Assembly: GCA_942486035.1 (NCBI GenBank) | Contig: CALNXK010000041.1 | Location: forward strand, 1,975,001-2,039,000 | Length of the DNA: 64,000 nt | Direction: 5' to 3' | Origin: Porites lobata | Lineage: Eukaryota; Cnidaria; Anthozoa; Scleractinia; Poritidae | Shown: positions 26,901-41,000 of the stretch, one piece after another | How positions within the stretch are numbered: position 1 is the stretch's first letter | Layout: every line of letters begins with the position of its first letter | The notes under the pieces: generated by a model | Seen by the model: only the letters and a program-made list of their open reading frames with translations | Databases searched by the model: none | What the model was told of the DNA's origin: nothing | Program-made: the position numbers and the translations under genes

Positions 26901-29900
26901 AAATTTGAAACAGGTTCTTATTTTCTAAATCTATGACAAAAGTTCTAAGGAATAAGCTGGATACCACGAAATACTCTAAGCTTTAATGTATTTTCCCTAG
27001 CTTCAAAAAATAAGAACCTATTTAAGAACCTAAGTAGCCTAAATTTGTTCTAATTACAGTTTATGTAAGAACCTGTTTAGGCTAACTTGGGAAAATTCAG
27101 GGTAGTCTCGGGTTTTTACTGTATGCCTGGTACGTGTTTATTAGCTTGATCGCTGTTTTACTTGAAATTTCTATTCTTATTTCATAGGTTTTCCTCCTTT
27201 ATCATGAAAATAATGAGCAACTACGCCGTGTTCTTTTACATAATTTGAGGTATGGTCACAGATCCCCCCCCCCCCCCCCCCCCCCCCATTCCACGCTAAA
27301 TGAGACAATTTAGACTCAAATAAACTTTTATCATTCCCCTTTGTTTCAGAAACGACAGTGGAAACATCAAGGTAGAGATTGAGATACTATTTGGCCAGGA
27401 TGTAAGCATGTCTGCCTTTATTCGGTTGCATGAGGCTATGTACAGTAATGGAACTCTGGGGAACATAACAATTTATCCCATTTCAGATAACAGTAAGCGT
27501 TTGATATTCCTACTATTAAATCGTGAGGTGCCAAAATTTTACGAGAAGGAAGTCTATGAGATATTGATGCTACAGGCAGACAGTCTAACAAGGGAAGGCA
27601 GAATGGCTTGTAGTTTAACACTAGTCGATTTAAGCTTTGAACATAATTTGAAACAATCATTTTTTAATTTTCGTCCCTACGCAGTTCCTGGAAAACCACC
27701 CTCAAACTTGTCAGTTGACGTTATCAGTCCAACAACTGTTTTGGTTCGCTGGGATAATTCATCACCCACATATTACGAATCGTCATTATCAACTACAGCC
27801 GTGCGTATTTTTTATAAACTACAAGCGAACTGGACTGATATGAATGTTAGAGATGCAAATTTTACTGCAGGATATTTTGTGTTGGATAATCTAGAAACAT
27901 TCTCATGGTACAATCTCTACGTAAGAGCTGTTACCTCCAGGGGACTCGGGGTGAAAAGTGAGCTTTTTGTCGTGAGAACTTTGGAGGAAGGTGAGTCATA
28001 GCGTTTGAATTGGTTAAAAAATTTGGCGGTTTCAGAGTAGCATTTCAGTTACGCACTTCTTTTTAAGGCATATTTTCTTTAATTTATATTCCACCATTTT
28101 CAGTTGTACCTGTTAACGCTACAGTTTTATTACTTGATGAACAATGGACAGACGACCTTAAAAATACAACTTCTAATACCTTCCTTATTCTGTCTGGAAA
28201 GTTAAAGAGTAAAGTAAGTATTTAGTATTAACTCTATGATCTTTTAATCACAAAACAGCGTTGTATTAGGATATCAGCATGTCACGAGCGTGGGACAATG
28301 AAAAACTCTAAGTCCCCGACAGGATTCGAATTTATGACCTCTCAAACACCAGGAGGACGCTCCATCCACTTGAGCTACGGAGAACTCTTGGGGAGCGAAG
28401 CCATATACTAGGTTGATACAGAAACTCGTAAGGGGTTGAAACGTGTAACTCTCATGTGTTTGCTTTGTCCGATGCTCGTGATTATCCATTTTCGAAAGTA
28501 CCATATTTAGAACGAGAAGAAAAGATAACTGACCAATCAAATTTCGTACACGACGTGACGTAATTCTACTTCATGTTCCCGAGCCCGTTTAAAAAAATGA
28601 ACAGCAAACGGGGGTAAAACTTCCGAGAGCTGAGAAAACTTTCAAATGTTGAAATCGGGAAGATTACCGAAACACTGAGCAGGAAATTGGCCTACCCCCC
28701 AGGCCAAACGCAACATTATGAAACCAACTATCGATCGCGCGACTTCTTGAAGTTGTCACTTCAAAGAACGATTCATACCTCGGTGACCCTCGGCGCCGTA
28801 AACTTAATACTGCAAATAGACTTTTAAAATTCTCATATTAAAAGTCTAGAATAAGCAGTAAAACATATTTTCGAATAAAATTCATTAGCTGCGTATCGAA
28901 AAGTGTCCAAAAACTGAACCCGAAACTGAAAAATTGTGTAAAATTTGTCGACATCGCATCTTCGCAAAAGTGATGCGTGTAATGTGAGAAGCTTGGATGC
29001 TGTAGTATCACAAACGTGTTTTGAGCTAATTTCAAGCGTGAACAAATTCAAAACAATAGACGGAGAAGCCGTTTCTTGAAAATTTTTATTCAAAATCCAA
29101 AAAGTTAATCCTTTAAAGCAATTCGCATAACACTATCTGGATCGTGGATCCGTTCACGCAAGCAAAATCGGCTGAGCACATGGCAAAATTCAACACAAAA
29201 TCCATCTCAAATCGGGGCGCATTTTGTAATTTTTCTTTTGCGCCGAAGAAAAAAATGTAACTATATACATACATAAATTCCCTTTCAAAAACGTAATTTT
29301 CTTGGCCATAGGGTGCAAAATGTACCTGAAAATAGCTGCCTTGGTTGCATTTAAAACAGACCATGCGCTCCGCCGTGAAGAAAACAAGGTTGAATTCCTC
29401 GAAGGACGATTTCTTGACGAAAAGCTTCCCTTCATCCACGAAAAGAAACCCGAGCGTTCTTTTGAACTTTCTCTTTCCATTGCAAACACTAACCACGCAT
29501 GGACTTGGACCAAAGAGTAAGGAAGTGAAAATACGGACGCTAGAAAAAGGTTAGAGCTATAAAATTGAATGTTTCATGAGCTTTCTATATTCAGGGCACT
29601 TGACTTTGGTTGTGAGCGTTCAACTGCTCGTCATTTGTTTAAAGTCTCACAAGTGCCATAGGACACCAACAGGGCAACCAAATATTAAATCTTACACCCT
29701 GGGAGCTGAATATCCCACCAATACGTTACTGCTCATCCAGTCAATGAGTTCTCCTGTTGAGGCCATATTTGCAAGATTTTTTCATGTTTTTAATATTTGC
29801 TCTTTCGGGCTGTCCGTATCATGGCTTCCTACGCAGACACTCTTTTAGCTCGTCATGCAGTCTGGAGGAAAAGGGATTTGCGCGACGAATAAAAAAACCG

Positions 29901-32651
29901 TCGGAAACGCCCACCCGAGGGCACTTGACTTTGGTTGTGAGCGTTCAACTGCTCGTCATTTGTTTAAAGTCTCACAAGTGCCATAGGAAACCCGAGCGTT
30001 CTTTTGAACTTTCTCTTTCCATTTTTTTGTCTTAACCTTGAAGTGCAGAAATCTGGTCACCACCGCATGGTGATCGCGCGGCACCAATTTTATTGAAAAT
30101 GGATATCCTTCACTAGGTTTCCAAATACGGTAAAAGTGAATATTTACGAGCGATGAACGCGAGTTACACATTTCAACCCTTTATGGGTTTCTGGTTCATA
30201 TTTGACACGCGTCCTGTATACTGCAAGGATCAGCAATGTCGATGTCGTACTGTGTGGTGAACCTAGTATATGGCCTCGCTCTCCATGAGTTCTCCGTAAC
30301 TGAAGTGGATAGAGCGTCCGCCCGATGTTTGGGAGGTCATAGCTTTGAATCCTGTCAGGAATTCAGATTTTTTCTTTGTCCCACGCTCGTAACATGCTGA
30401 TAAATTCATTTTCACATTTGTTTCACCGAGCTTAAAATTTACCATCTTTCATTCTTTCACCACAGAGTTAATGCTTTAACAGCGTTAACCTCTCTGACCA
30501 GCATTATTTTTCCTAGGTGGTAGAGCTATACATAAACAATACTCATCTACGCAAAGTTATCGTTCATCAGTTCAGGTAAAACTTCTGTATAATTAAACAA
30601 GTTCATAAGATATTTGCGTCACAGGTCGTTCGTTCATGACTTTGAACTTTTTCCGAATTTTCCAAACACTGAATCTGATATTAGATACAAAGCCATGAAT
30701 GCTCACATATTTTTACGGAAGGAGCATGTGGCTAGCGAAGCCCAGGTATACGCTATAACAGCGTCTAATTTATTGTATGTGACAAGTGAAAATACTGAAA
30801 CCCCAGGTGTACGGTCATTAATTCCAGGAATTACACTGGCAAAGTGATTGCAGACATGAAAATTATTTTTGGACAACAAGTGGAGATGAAACAGTTTGAA
30901 AGTCTGTATCAGGCCTTGTACAGGAATGGACTTGGGAACTTATCTGTGGAGCCAATATGGGATAATAGTAAGTCTTCCACTTAGTGATAAAATTTTGAAA
31001 CTATGTCATCACGCAAACAAATCTGCCCCATCTTTTACTGTGAATATTTCATTGCTCATATCATTATAGTTGCCCAACATTAATGGGAGACATCAAAGCA
31101 GCTGTTAATAGCATTACTCACTTACACGGATTAACAAATTTTGACTTTAAAAGGGATTCAGATTCTCTGGTGTTAAGTTCCACTATGTAATAACCAATTT
31201 ATCATAACATAATTAACCCCAAGTTGATAATTATCCGTAACATCACTGTTTGTTTCATTGTTTTGTTCAGTTCCCGGAAAACCTCCCACCAACATATCAG
31301 CATACGCCACAAGTACAACGAGTTTTCGAGTGCAGTGGAACGCTTTGACAAATGATTACTCTGATGTTACACATCTCAAGATTTTATTCACCTCAGTAAA
31401 TCAGGAAAATGAAACTATTTGGACTACTAACGTTAACGCATCAAAAAATAGTGTAAATATTGGAAACCTGGGAAAGTTCGTTAATTATACAGTCTGGATA
31501 AAGAGTCTTTCTAAAAGGGGTCTTGGCTTTGCTGGCTTTCCTATCAATGTCAGGACGCTGGAGGAAGGTAAATCAGGGACTTAAGATTGGTAGTTAAGTT
31601 CGATTGCTTCAGTATATCAAGTGATACTTTGGTTTATAGCCTTTACGTACTTGCAAGCGTCTTCCTTATTTTTCTGATATAAAGTCGGAAAACCGTTAGC
31701 TTCCCACGCAGACGTTCTTTTGGCTCGTCACGACATCCTCCCCAAAGGAACGTTAGTGGGGAAGGAACGCGTGACGATGTCAAAGATGTCTACGTGGGAA
31801 GCTGAAAACGGTGTGGTTGAAGGGTTTTTAATAAGTTTTATATTTGATACTGAAAATTAAAAAATTTCTTTCTTTCTTTCTCTGTTTCGCTTTTTTCCGT
31901 TTTCTTCTTTTTACATGACCTCTACGTAGATTTTTAAACTTACTTCTTTTCATTTTACCTATGACTAGTTGTACCAGTCGACATAACATTTCGTCTAAGA
32001 AACATGAAATGGAATGGTAATCTTTCCGATGCAGCCAGCAGAAACTTCAAAACCTTAACAAGCACGATTCAACAGAACGTAAGGTTTATTATATGCTACA
32101 ATAGTTACGTCATCTTATTTACACTAAGCTGGGTTTACTGTCCTTTAGTCAAAGAGTAGGGCCTTTTATACCTACCCCGGGGAAAGAGCGTATTATAGAT
32201 GCATTTAGTGACGGAGAAGCATTCCTAAAAAAAGTGCACGCACGCCAGTGTCCATTGAGGGACAAACGCGTTGAGAAACTACCATCCTTCATTTGCAAAA
32301 AAACATCGATTTGGGGTTGGGGATTTACGACGTTTGAACAGAATTATATGATAAATGAATGAAATCGTTTCAAAAAGAAATGTGCCAACTACTTTTGTCA
32401 TTGATTTTGGCTTTCAATTCCTTCTTTTCCGTGTAGGTGCTTATGTTGTATGAACAGCAATCAAACTACATTCGCTACGTTCAGTGTCGTCGGTTTAGGT
32501 AAAGTAGTGCAAACGTCCGCGATTTCTTTCCATTAGACATGGACGTGTTTTAAAAAAAACTGTAGTCTTTCATGCCCAACGGTCACCATTTCATCACCAT
32601 ATCATTCCGTTTTTTTTTTTTCTGAGTTTTGATTTGTTTTGTTTTGTTTTA

Positions 32652-32682
<31 letters not shown>

Positions 32683-35600
32683 TTTCTTTCACAGAGAAAA
32701 GGATGAAGCTGACCTATTGAGTTAATTGAAAAGAAATTTCCTTGTTCCGTCTGAAACGAAAAACCTTATTTGCATTGTTTAAAGGCATGAACACTTTCAG
32801 ATATCAGAGGAAAACTTTATCAATTTTTTAGATATTTTGCTTTAAAAACAACTGTAACTGATTCTTTTCAGAAACGGAAGTGTGCTCGCAGACATAACAA
32901 TAGTTTATGCTCAAAATGTGGGCCCTCAACAGTTTGCTGTAATTTACAAAGCCCTATACGAAGAAGGAGTACTTGGGAATTTATCAGTGCAACCAATAAG
33001 CGATAACGGTACGGAGTGTTTTCAGTAATTTCATGATATATATTGCATTATACATCCCACCCTTAATAGTCTTCCCACTTCTAATCATCATCGGAATGAC
33101 AAAAACAGGACTAGCAACTGATAACTTTAAAGTAGCTTGTAGGTGTGAGTTTTTAATAACTAGGAAATAGTTAAACTTGTAATGTAAGGAGAGAATATTA
33201 CCCAAACCAAAAAAGTGACCAGTTTTAACTCTAAGCTATTTTCAAAGTAAGCGCTGAATACCACAGACGAAATAAGTTATGTAGCTTCCATGCGAAGCCG
33301 TCGTTGGCTTTGACTTGCACCATTGGAACAAACAAAACCAACTAAATTACGTTTACATAGAATTTAGAATATGCGGGAAATATCGTTGACATGTAGAGGT
33401 TAATATCGGTGGATATATATATGGATACAAATTTATCTTCTTCCGTTTGCAGTCCCCGGAAAACCACCAGCGAACATCAGCGCTGATTCAGTATCATCCA
33501 CGACTATCCAGGTCACGTGGTTATGTATTGACTGTCACCAGCACAACTTAACTGTTGGATTTCTTGTTTCCTATAAGCTAGATGGTAGCAGCCAAACTAC
33601 AGCTGTTGTTGTGAATAGAACAGTCACACAATTACATATCATTGGCCTTAGAAAGTTCACAAAGTACACTGTTTATGTGTCTAGTGTGACAGAAAGAGGA
33701 ATTAGTATGTCAAGCGAGGAGGTGTCTACGCGAACATTGGAGGATGGTATGAATGTTCAACATGATATTCAAATTAAGCTTTCGGTTACGTAGATGATGA
33801 AATTGACAACAGTTATGCACCAGTGATAACATTGTCGTCTTGTTGTGCTCTTTACAGAACTAAAACTACTAAAACGGGCAACAAAGAAAGTGCAACTTTT
33901 TTGCAATATTGCTGCAAAAAGGGGTTGAATAGTGATATTGCGCGTGATGTTGTACGTTCGAACCTGTCTTGCAACAAATAAAACTGCAAGGTTTTTTCGT
34001 CGGTGATAAATCGCGCAACAGCACTATTCAACCCGTTTTGCAGCAATATTGCAGAACAAGTTGCACGTTTTTTGATCCTGTTTTACCGTACCTTGAGAAA
34101 TATAACTGAGGAAGAGAATTGCTCCTTGTTATTTCAACTTCCACTGTTCTTTGTGCTTATCAGTGGTTTTATGCTTCTATCGCACGTTTGAGCTCACCCT
34201 TAGCCTTTTTAAAACTAAAAAAAACTATTTTATGAATCGACTTTAAATCGCAAATGCTTAATGATAAGAAGTTATAAAGAATTTGAAATGACAAAATTTG
34301 CACAAATTTAAATTTTAGTTCCCAGTGCCATTCCATTAAACCTGAACGCTCACAATATGAGCTCCACAAGCCTACAGGTAGCCTGGACACCACCTCCCAA
34401 GGATCAGGTGAACGGCATTCTGTTGGGTTACAACGTTACATACAAGAAGGCAGGTGAGACTAGTGCCAGTGAGCAATATATCAGCACGACTTTGAACTTC
34501 ACGGTACTCAGTTGACTTAAGAAGTTTACAGTTTATGAGGTGACGGTTTCAGCATTCACAAAGGTGGGACGTGGCCCAGCAGGGAATATAAATGCTTCCA
34601 CTGATCAAGATGGTAAGAGTCAGACTAACCATGATATTTAAATTAAATAAATAATTAATTTTCCATTCCACTTATGGTGCTTTTCAGGGATAATGAAACA
34701 AATATATCATATCAAGAGAGGATAAAGGGTAACCGCTTTATCCTCTCTTGATCACATATAACATAACAAAGTTAAAATCCAAACTGGTAGCAGGCGAACC
34801 AGTTGACTGTTTTATAGGCGTGGTCGAGCTGGCGGTTATAAGGGCGGGACTTGAACTCGGAGCCTTAACGAGTGGATCGATATATGAGTTACTGAAATCG
34901 GTCTCCGAAGGTCAAGTTAGTTTTAAGTTTAGACAAGGGCTGTAGCAATACCATGTCAACAGGAAATCGTGAAATCTGCATTTTCGTTGACTAAGAAACA
35001 TCATTTTCCACGTAGCCCACATGTTTTTGATCGGCCATGTGTCTGTTTATTGTCATTAATTTATAATAGGTTTTACGGTAGGGCTTAAAATTGTTAATAT
35101 TTAAAATGACTGCATGAATGTTATCATTCAGCAAACTAGACAGTTCGGTAGTCCAAAAATAATTTTAATTGTTAAGTCTTTTTAATATCGTTTCTTGCGA
35201 CAATGAATACGACACGTAGTGATGCCGCAACGGCTGATCAACCAATCACGACTTCTGGTTCTTACTTAATTTGTATTACGTTTATTAGTTTCGCATTATT
35301 AAAATACCGTTTAATATCAGCTTTTGTCTTGCCTGTAGTGCCAAGTCTTCCTCCGACGGATATCCGAGCATACAACACAAGCTCGACAAGTTTGACGGTG
35401 ACGTGGAATCCCGTACCGCAGGGGTATACCCACGGGATTGTCGTGGGGTATTTGGTTTTCTACAAAAGACAGCAAGATGTTGACGGGAATTTCATTAATG
35501 CATCAAGCCTTGTGCTCTCTGCGGATCTTGAAGGTCTCGACAAATTTACAGTGTATGTTGTAAAAGTGTTGGCGTTCACCATAAAAGGAAATGGTGTGAT

Positions 35601-37980
35601 TTCAAATGAAACCAGTGTAAGGACACACGAAGACGGTGGGTAAAATATAATTATTGTAAGCAAATAAAAGTATTATGTGAACCTTAGTAGAATGGGTTCG
35701 GAATTTTTTTGCTCATTTTTGACTTTGAGACACTATATAGCAAAGGTTTAATCTCAAGGCTCATAATTAACTTATCAGGCGACCCAGTCACCACTAGTTA
35801 AAGGCATACTTCATAAATCTGCCCGGAAACATACGGAATTAATATGTCGTTTATTTCTTAAAGATATACAAGGTGTCCCAAAAGTTCGTTCCTCTAATTT
35901 CATGCGCTATAACTTTTGATCAAAGCTTTATTCTTGCATGAAATTTATAAAAGATGTTTATTGCTTTATCGAGTACATGTATTCAGAATTTAAGTAACCA
36001 GCATTCCGCCTTTGTTTTTTTTATCATATTCTGTAGCCGTTGCGGCATGAAGTTTGAGACGAGCTGATTGTGTTTGGCAGACTAAGCAGAGGTTTTGTTG
36101 TCATCTCTGGGGCCTCTAACCTTTGCTTTCATGAAACTGCTCTAAACTTGGCTTGCTAACTATTGTGAGAGCTATCTCGCTGAGAAGTCTCTTTTATATC
36201 TCACCTTCTTCAAAACTATTTTAGCCGTTTTATTCAGGACTATCAGTCTTCCCCTTCCTTTTTTGTCTTCAAAACCCTCATTTCTCGATGACCATTTCAC
36301 CAACCCAACATTCGGATTTTTCCAGTTTTTTAGCAGTTATTTCTACTGATAAGCCGGTAAATCGAAGTAAACATTCTTATGCTCTCATGTAGCTGAACGT
36401 TTTTTCGTTAAGAGGGTTTTTTCTTTCATGATATTCACAAAACACAAGGAAGGAGTTTGAGCAAATTGGGCTACAGAATACGAAAAATATGTGGCGGGAA
36501 AATGTACTCGCGCACGCGCACCTTTGGCGCGAAGTACACAAATCGAATCAGTAGAGTCACAAGATGGCACACCAAGTATAAAATATTAATTAAAATTATA
36601 TTATGAAACACAAGTTTTGTTTAAGCGATTTGCTTACCATGTCTAATCGGACTACATTACAGTCTTAGAAAGTAGAGGAACGAACTTTTGGGACACCCTG
36701 TACAGAGAGTAGGTAGTTACTATTTTTGTAAGTTCCTCACCTAACTGCGTGGAAGGCACCTCAAAAGAAAACCATTTCCCTTTAAAAGAATGTTTGGGTG
36801 TTTACTTGAGCTTTAGTTTGTTTTTTAGCACATCTTTATTTTCATTTTAGTACCAAGTCTCCCACCGTCAAACCTCAGGGCACACAATACCAGTTCAACC
36901 AGCCTACGGGTCACGTGGCTGCCTGTACCTCAAGAGTTTCTCCATGGAATTCTTGTCGGATATCGTCTCTTTTTTAAGGCAGAACAAAGCCTGGTTTATG
37001 AAAACTTGACAGTAGTTAATCGAACTCTGGAATTAACAGGACTGGAAAAGTTCACAAACTATTCTGTGAAGGTTTTGGCGTTCACTCGTATTGGAGATGG
37101 AAATGTATCACATTCAGTGACTGTGTCGACTGATCAGGATGGTTCGTGAAATACTATTTTTCCTAATTCGTTTAATTTAACAGGTTAGCTGACAAGCACA
37201 GCGGTTTTTTCTCGCGGCTCCATCTGTCGGTATCGCCTTCTCCGGGAATTTTCCTTCATAATGCGCCATGGAAATTCGCAAACAATTTATCGGGACACTA
37301 AGTTTTGGTCCGTTTATTTACTGAAGTTACGTTAACTTTTGTACTAATGAAAGAAACCGTCCTGGAATCGGGTAAAGAGGCCTTAAAACCTGTGAGAGTT
37401 GAGGGACTGAAAAAGAAACAGTTTATTATTTGTAGAACTAATTCCAAGGACAATAGCTAGGGACACTCTAAACTATTCAAAATGAATAACTCATTGACAG
37501 AAGCTCTTGTTGTATTTAGGTCACTGAGAGAAGTTCCATTCCTTTTCTTTCTGAATACTTACCTGAGATGTGTACAATTTAATCAATATTTTTATTTACA
37601 GTTCCCAGCCTCCCACCAACGGATGTGAGCGCACATAACACAAGTTCCACCAGTCTTCATGTAACCTGGCATGAAGTGCCCAAAGGCTTTGTTCACGGCA
37701 TCCTGCTTGGTTATCGCGTTCTTTACAAAATAGCAAATGTAACTGGGAACAAAAGTATTACTACAACGTCAGAAACAACTAATAAAAGAGAGTTGCAAGA
37801 ACTAAAGAAATTCACCATGTATGAGATCAATGTACTGGCGTTTACAGCCATTGGGGATGGAGCAAATTCCAAGAGCATACATGTCTCGACTGATGAGGAC
37901 GGTAAGAGGTTAATTTGATTACTTTGATGGCGATGATGATGGCGATGATGATGATGATGATGATTATTATTATGATGATG

Positions 37981-38032
<52 letters not shown>

Positions 38033-41000
38033 GAGAATCTTTATAATCATTCTTCGGAGTGATTAAAGTACTGTAAATAGAAGCAGGGTTCGCTGACAGT
38101 ACTCACTGCACATGATCTCTCTGAGAGGTAAATATCCGATAAACAATTCCATCGCAAACAATTGACATCTAATTGTTTCATTATAGCAGAAAACTTGCTA
38201 AGTCATTAACGATAAAAGTATGGTGTATTTTGATTGTAACAACGGTCGGAGATATAATGCCCATAAGTAAACAACAGTGACGCGAATTTTAACACACATA
38301 CATGTAAGCAGCTTTTTGCCCCTTTAAAAACGCGTACCCTTACGGTTTTATACCTCTTTCTACCTCAAAAAAACAAAGGATCCTTTACACCAAGACAACA
38401 AACTGAACGTATACTTTCAATAAATTAATTGTAGTTCCCAGTCTACCTCCGGTTGACTTGTCTGCACATAATACCAGTTCTACGAGTATCCGAGTGACCT
38501 GGGGCGAGGTACCTGAAGGATACGTTCATGGAATTCTACAAGGTTACCGCGTGTTTTACAGTGAGATGACCGCAAACAGGAACATCAGCTACTTGAAAGT
38601 AACAACTGACCCAGAAAATCGCCAGCTTCGGATCACAGGACTGAAAAAGTTTACCAAATATTCACTGAAGGTTTTAGCTTTCACAAGAAAAGGTGACGGA
38701 GCTGTTTCTACCGATATCTCGGTCGTCACAGACGAAGACGGTAACTATTATTCCATTGTAGTTAATAGAATGACGCCTCAGGGCAGCGCATTGAGGATTT
38801 ACGGACGGGTGTGAATTGTTGAACACAACTATTATGATTTAATGTTCAAGCTATAAACTCAAAGCATATGAAAATATATAAATTGTTATTTGTTTACACA
38901 GGTAAATTAATTTTAGGAAAATTTAAACAGAACTATCTTAGAAAGAGATCAATAATTTCTGATGGTGAAGAGATGCAGTCCATACCCATGCAGCCTGCGG
39001 AAACAAAACAAATCAAAATTGATACACTAAAGTTACCATCGCCTTTTTTAGCATTCCTTATCTATGGCAGAATAAAAGAAATTTCCTTAAATGAATCCCT
39101 TTAATTTCTCTCTGTGTTGTGATTTTGCGTACTGTTTTCGTTTTTTAGTGGTTTTTTAAATCTCTTAGTTCCCAGTTTACCTCCCCAAAACGTCCAGTCT
39201 TACAACACGAGCTCTACCAGTGTGAATGTAACCTGGGAAGATGTCGCAATTGGTTTTATCCATGGGATTCTCAAAGGCTATCGAGTATTCTATAGCAGAA
39301 CCAAAGACAATGGTGCCGCATTAAGACAGGCTGTCATTCGTGCTGATAAGCACTATGTTCATCTGGAAGGACTGGCTAAATTCACAAATTATACAATACA
39401 AGCGGCTGCTTTCACAAGGATTGGATATGGCGCCAAGTCAACAAAATTGATAGTCTCTACAGACGAGGATGGTATTAAGTTTCATTTATTACTTACTATG
39501 CTCAAGTAGTTTGAAAGATAAATTTATTTTAGCAAAATACAAAAGGCTTACAATAGCAGAGGAACGCTCAGCAATGCAAGTGAAACACTTTTATTTGTAT
39601 TTAGGCAGGACTTTAGGGTGCTTATATTTAAACAATCCGTCAGCTTATTCTAAAAGTAAAGTTAGAACAGGTTTTTAAAGACCCATGTCAACTATAACCA
39701 CCTTTCCCACTTCTTTGTTTGTTTTTTCGTGTGTTTTCGTTTATTGGGTTTTTCCCTTTAAACAGTTCACTTGCAAACTATTTACATAAGGGTTTAACAC
39801 ACGAAAAAAGTAATAAAAATCGTGAAACTATACAGCTATGAAGGTCGATACTGTTTGCTACTATGACACGAACAAGGTAAAAAGTAAAGAGGGGTCATCT
39901 GACAAATTTAAATGCAGATCATGAAACTTTAAAAAGTTTTACCTCACTCATGAGACCGAATAGGATTGGCTGACTTTCTTTCTGTCTCTGTTTTGCTTGA
40001 CTTTGTAGTTCCCAGTCTTCCTCCTCAAAACCTCTGGGCTAACAACATCAGTTCAACAGCATTAATAACCAAGTGGAATCCAGTTCCTCTGGGATTCGTA
40101 CACGGCAGACTACGGGGTTATAGGGTGCTTTACAAGGAGAAAAACAACCCATCTGCTCAATACACTATAATCACCGTTCCACCCGATATCAGGATGCAAA
40201 TAATGAGCAATCTTAAGAAGTTTACTTACTACACCATACGGGTACTTGCGTTTACTATAAAAGGTGATGGTGCTCTGTCACCACCGCTGAATGTGACAAC
40301 AGATGAAGATAGTAAGTATAAGAGTGACCTTACCCCGCAAAATCAGTCCCTTTTTTCGATTTAACCAAATTTACCGTAAAATCCTCCATTGATAAGCCCT
40401 GGGAGCGGGGGGGTGCTTATTTATTTAAAACACATTTGACGGGGAGCGTATTTGAGAGGGGGCATAATAGAGGATTTACGGAAAGAGCGTCGCGTGTAGA
40501 AGCTTTTATTTAAAAAGTCACACCAGTTTTATGAGTAAATTTTAAAGCACACAAACTGTATACGAGAAGAGCAGGTGAAATTCATGACCTGTCGTTACGA
40601 ACGTGGGGCAAGCGAATAAAGAATTTAACACAATTCAGTTTCCCTGAAGAAAATGAAACCCTCACATCAGAACTCCAAATGGACTATTCATCCATTTGTC
40701 AATAATGGAAAGACCTCAAAACCAAGGAGAGTATTAAAAAGGAATTCATCATCTAGGTTCAAATGGAACCGGGTGTCAGAACCGGAAGTTTTTCTTCGTT
40801 ACACGCTTGTTTCCTTTCCAAGAAGTTTAAAATTTATCATCTTAAAAGATTTGTCACACGGAATGTTCATAAGAATTTCAGAGTGAAAAGGTTTGAAGGG
40901 TTTGGGTGCTGCTAAAACATTGATTGAATAATTGTTTTCCAGTTCCGAGTGAGCAACCACAAAACGTTTACCCCAGAGACAAAGCTAGCGCTACAGAAAT

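Noticed and set aside
28271..28411. tRNA gene
   Set aside because: Box A and box B are recognisable but the stems do not pair well and a longer tail is shared with a second copy; it is a SINE.
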